A DNA stretch of 15,968 bases. It comes from CAVZLD01 sp964522605. GTDB taxonomy: Bacteria > Planctomycetota > Planctomycetia > Pirellulales > Pirellulaceae. The position numbers were made by a program, and so were the translations under genes. Below are positions 14,510 to 15,968 of the stretch, one piece after another. The notes beneath the pieces were generated by a model. The model was given only the letters and a program-made list of their open reading frames with translations. It searched no databases and had not been told where the DNA came from. The stretch is taken from positions 1-15,968 of the forward strand of contig CAZFWV010000137.1 in the NCBI GenBank assembly GCA_964522605.1. The letters are read 5' to 3'. Numbering within the stretch: the stretch's first letter is position 1; the number at the start of each line of letters is the position of its first letter.

Positions 14510-15968
14510 ATGACCGAACGAACGCAGCGCCTACGCAGCGCAAGTCTGGCAGCAGTCCCAGAGATTTCCGCGGAACGAGCCCGGTTGCTGACGGAGTTCT
14601 ACCAGGCCAACGATGGCAAGTTCTCGATCCCTGTGACGCGCGCCCGCTCTTTCCTGCACCTGTGCGAGCACAAGACGATTTACTTCGGCGAGGAAGAATT
14701 GATCGTCGGCGAACGCGGACCTTCCCCCAAGGCGGTGCCGACCTACCCGGAATTGACCTGTCACAGCCTGGAAGATTTGGACATTCTCGATGCGCGCCCG
14801 AAAACCAACTATCGCGTCTCGGCGGACTGCCGATCAACCTACGCCGAGCAGGTGATCCCGTACTGGTCCGGGCGATCCATGCGCGACAAGATCTTCGCGG
14901 TCCTGCCGACTGAATGGCACGTTGCCTATGAGGCGGGTGTGTTCACGGAGTTCATGGAGCAACGAGCACCGGGCCACACGGTCTTGGACGACAAGATCTA
15001 CCGCCGCGGGCTGCTGGATTTCAAGGCAGAAATCGCCCACGCACGATCCCTGGCCGATCCGCTGACGGATCCCGAAGTGTATCGAAAGCGGGAGCAGTGG
15101 CAGGCAATGGAGATCGCCTGCGACGCGGTCATCCGATTTGCTCAGCGACATGCGGAACAGGCGCTTCAACTGGCCGAAACTCAGCAGAATCCACAACGAC
15201 GTGCCGAATTGCAGAAGATCGCGGACGTTTGTACGCATGTACCGGCGCATGCACCACGAGATTTTCATGAGGCGCTGCAGGCCTACTGGTTCTGCCACCT
15301 CGCCGTGATTACCGAATTGAATGGATGGGACGCATTTAGCCCTGGGCATTTAGATCAGCACTTGTGGCCCTATTACCAGCGCGGGATCGCCGACGGAACG
15401 CTCACGCGAGACGCAGCCAAGGAACTGCTCGAAGCGTTCTTCGTCAAGTTCAACAACCATACGGCACCTCCGAAGGTCGGCGTGACAGCCGAGGAGAGCG
15501 GCACCTACACCGATTTTGCCAACATCAACCTGGGAGGACTGCTTTCCGACGGTGCCGACGGCTCCAACGAAGTCACCCACCTGCTACTGGAAATCATCGA
15601 CGAAATGCACCTGCTGCAGCCAAGCAGTAATCTGCAGCTTTCCCGAAAAACACCGGATGCGATCCTGAAGCACGCGCTACGCGTGATCGCCAAGGGTTAC
15701 GGCTTTCCCTCGATCTTCAACGCGGATGCGGTGGTGGAAGAGCAGATTCGTCAGGGCAAGACGCTGGAGGACGCCCGCGCCGGCGGTTGCAGTGGATGTG
15801 TCGAGACCGGCGCATTTGGCAAGGAAGCGTACATTCTGACCGGCTATTTCAATCTTCCCAAGGTGCTCGAACTGGCACTCCACGATGGTCTCGACCCCCG
15901 CACGGGACGCCAAGTTGGACCGCACACGGGAAATCCTGCCGATTGGCAATCGTTCGATCAGCTTTTCA
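14510..15968 (+). CDS. hypD: Glycyl radical enzyme, HypD-like trans-4-hydroxy-L-proline dehydratase (3' truncated by window)
   Basis: This is an oxygen-sensitive cytoplasmic enzyme expected to convert trans-4-hydroxy-L-proline to pyrroline-5-carboxylate and water. The first 486 residues are visible, out of a usual length near 790. The thiyl-radical motif is GGCSGCVETGAFGKEAY with C430 and E432, matching the Cys434/Glu436 pair I recall from the Clostridioides difficile enzyme. With that constant offset of 4, the substrate-pocket residues I recall (F152, H160, D278, S334, D339, F340, Y450) are all present here as F148, H156, D274, S330, D335, F336 and Y446. Whole stretches such as TEFMEQRAPGHTV and TYTDFANIN look HypD-like and unlike pyruvate formate-lyase. 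AGGTGG (14497-14502) is spaced 7 nt from the ATG. The C-terminal glycine loop lies beyond the window. Membership is near certain; the exact substrate is likely but inferred. Confidence 0.85.
   Translation, partial: MTERTQRLRSASLAAVPEISAERARLLTEFYQANDGKFSIPVTRARSFLHLCEHKTIYFGEEELIVGERGPSPKAVPTYPELTCHSLEDLDILDARPKTNYRVSADCRSTYAEQVIPYWSGRSMRDKIFAVLPTEWHVAYEAGVFTEFMEQRAPGHTVLDDKIYRRGLLDFKAEIAHARSLADPLTDPEVYRKREQWQAMEIACDAVIRFAQRHAEQALQLAETQQNPQRRAELQKIADVCTHVPAHAPRDFHEALQAYWFCHLAVITELNGWDAFSPGHLDQHLWPYYQRGIADGTLTRDAAKELLEAFFVKFNNHTAPPKVGVTAEESGTYTDFANINLGGLLSDGADGSNEVTHLLLEIIDEMHLLQPSSNLQLSRKTPDAILKHALRVIAKGYGFPSIFNADAVVEEQIRQGKTLEDARAGGCSGCVETGAFGKEAYILTGYFNLPKVLELALHDGLDPRTGRQVGPHTGNPADWQSFDQLF

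Noticed and set aside
14510..15968. Pyruvate formate-lyase or choline trimethylamine-lyase
   Set aside because: The active site reads SGCVETG with a single Cys, not the adjacent Cys pair of PFL. The TYTDF and MEQRAPGH segments match HypD rather than CutC.

Overview
The window looks like chromosomal DNA from a planctomycete, most likely of the Pirellulales type. This is inferred from gene content, not from a marker gene. The clues are a DUF4838 protein, a PQQ-type beta-propeller protein with a WPQWRG start to the domain, a Tat-exported Gfo/Idh/MocA oxidoreductase, several secreted glycoside hydrolases, weak or absent Shine-Dalgarno sites on some genes, and intergenic hairpin repeats resembling those I remember from planctomycete genomes. 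No rRNA, tRNA, CRISPR array, transposase or phage gene was found.

Layout. (1) Positions 7-4481, minus strand: a polytopic membrane protein with conserved-looking His/Asp motifs, then a membrane protein with a TPR tail, then a secreted DUF4838 protein. (2) 4482-4850: a divergent intergenic region holding a perfect 16-bp palindrome. (3) 4851-5573, plus strand: a hemolysin III/TrhA-type membrane protein. (4) 5574-5871: a cluster of short repeats, including a perfect 28-bp inverted repeat. (5) 5872-7404, plus strand: a PQQ-like beta-propeller protein whose 5' end overlaps another hairpin repeat, so its start is uncertain. (6) 7405-7869: a convergent intergenic region with a large imperfect hairpin. 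(7) 13035 down to 7870, minus strand, a probable five-gene operon: GH27 alpha-galactosidase family protein, Tat-dependent Gfo/Idh/MocA oxidoreductase, HEAT-repeat protein, STAS-domain protein, GH62 alpha-L-arabinofuranosidase. (8) 13036-13621: a divergent intergenic region with degenerate direct repeats. (9) 13622 to the window end, plus strand: a glycyl-radical-enzyme activase and, 3 nt downstream, a glycyl radical enzyme cut by the window edge. The second enzyme closely resembles trans-4-hydroxy-L-proline dehydratase (HypD).

How the genes may work together. The minus-strand cluster would act outside the cytoplasm, trimming alpha-galactosyl and alpha-arabinofuranosyl groups from complex glycans and perhaps oxidising a released sugar. 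The divergent activase/HypD pair would dehydrate hydroxyproline anaerobically to pyrroline-5-carboxylate. Hydroxyproline-rich plant and algal wall glycoproteins carry arabinose and galactose on Hyp/Ser. A speculative reading is therefore that the two divergent units together consume such glycoproteins. The polymer specificity, the co-regulation and the membrane-protein functions are not shown by the sequence.
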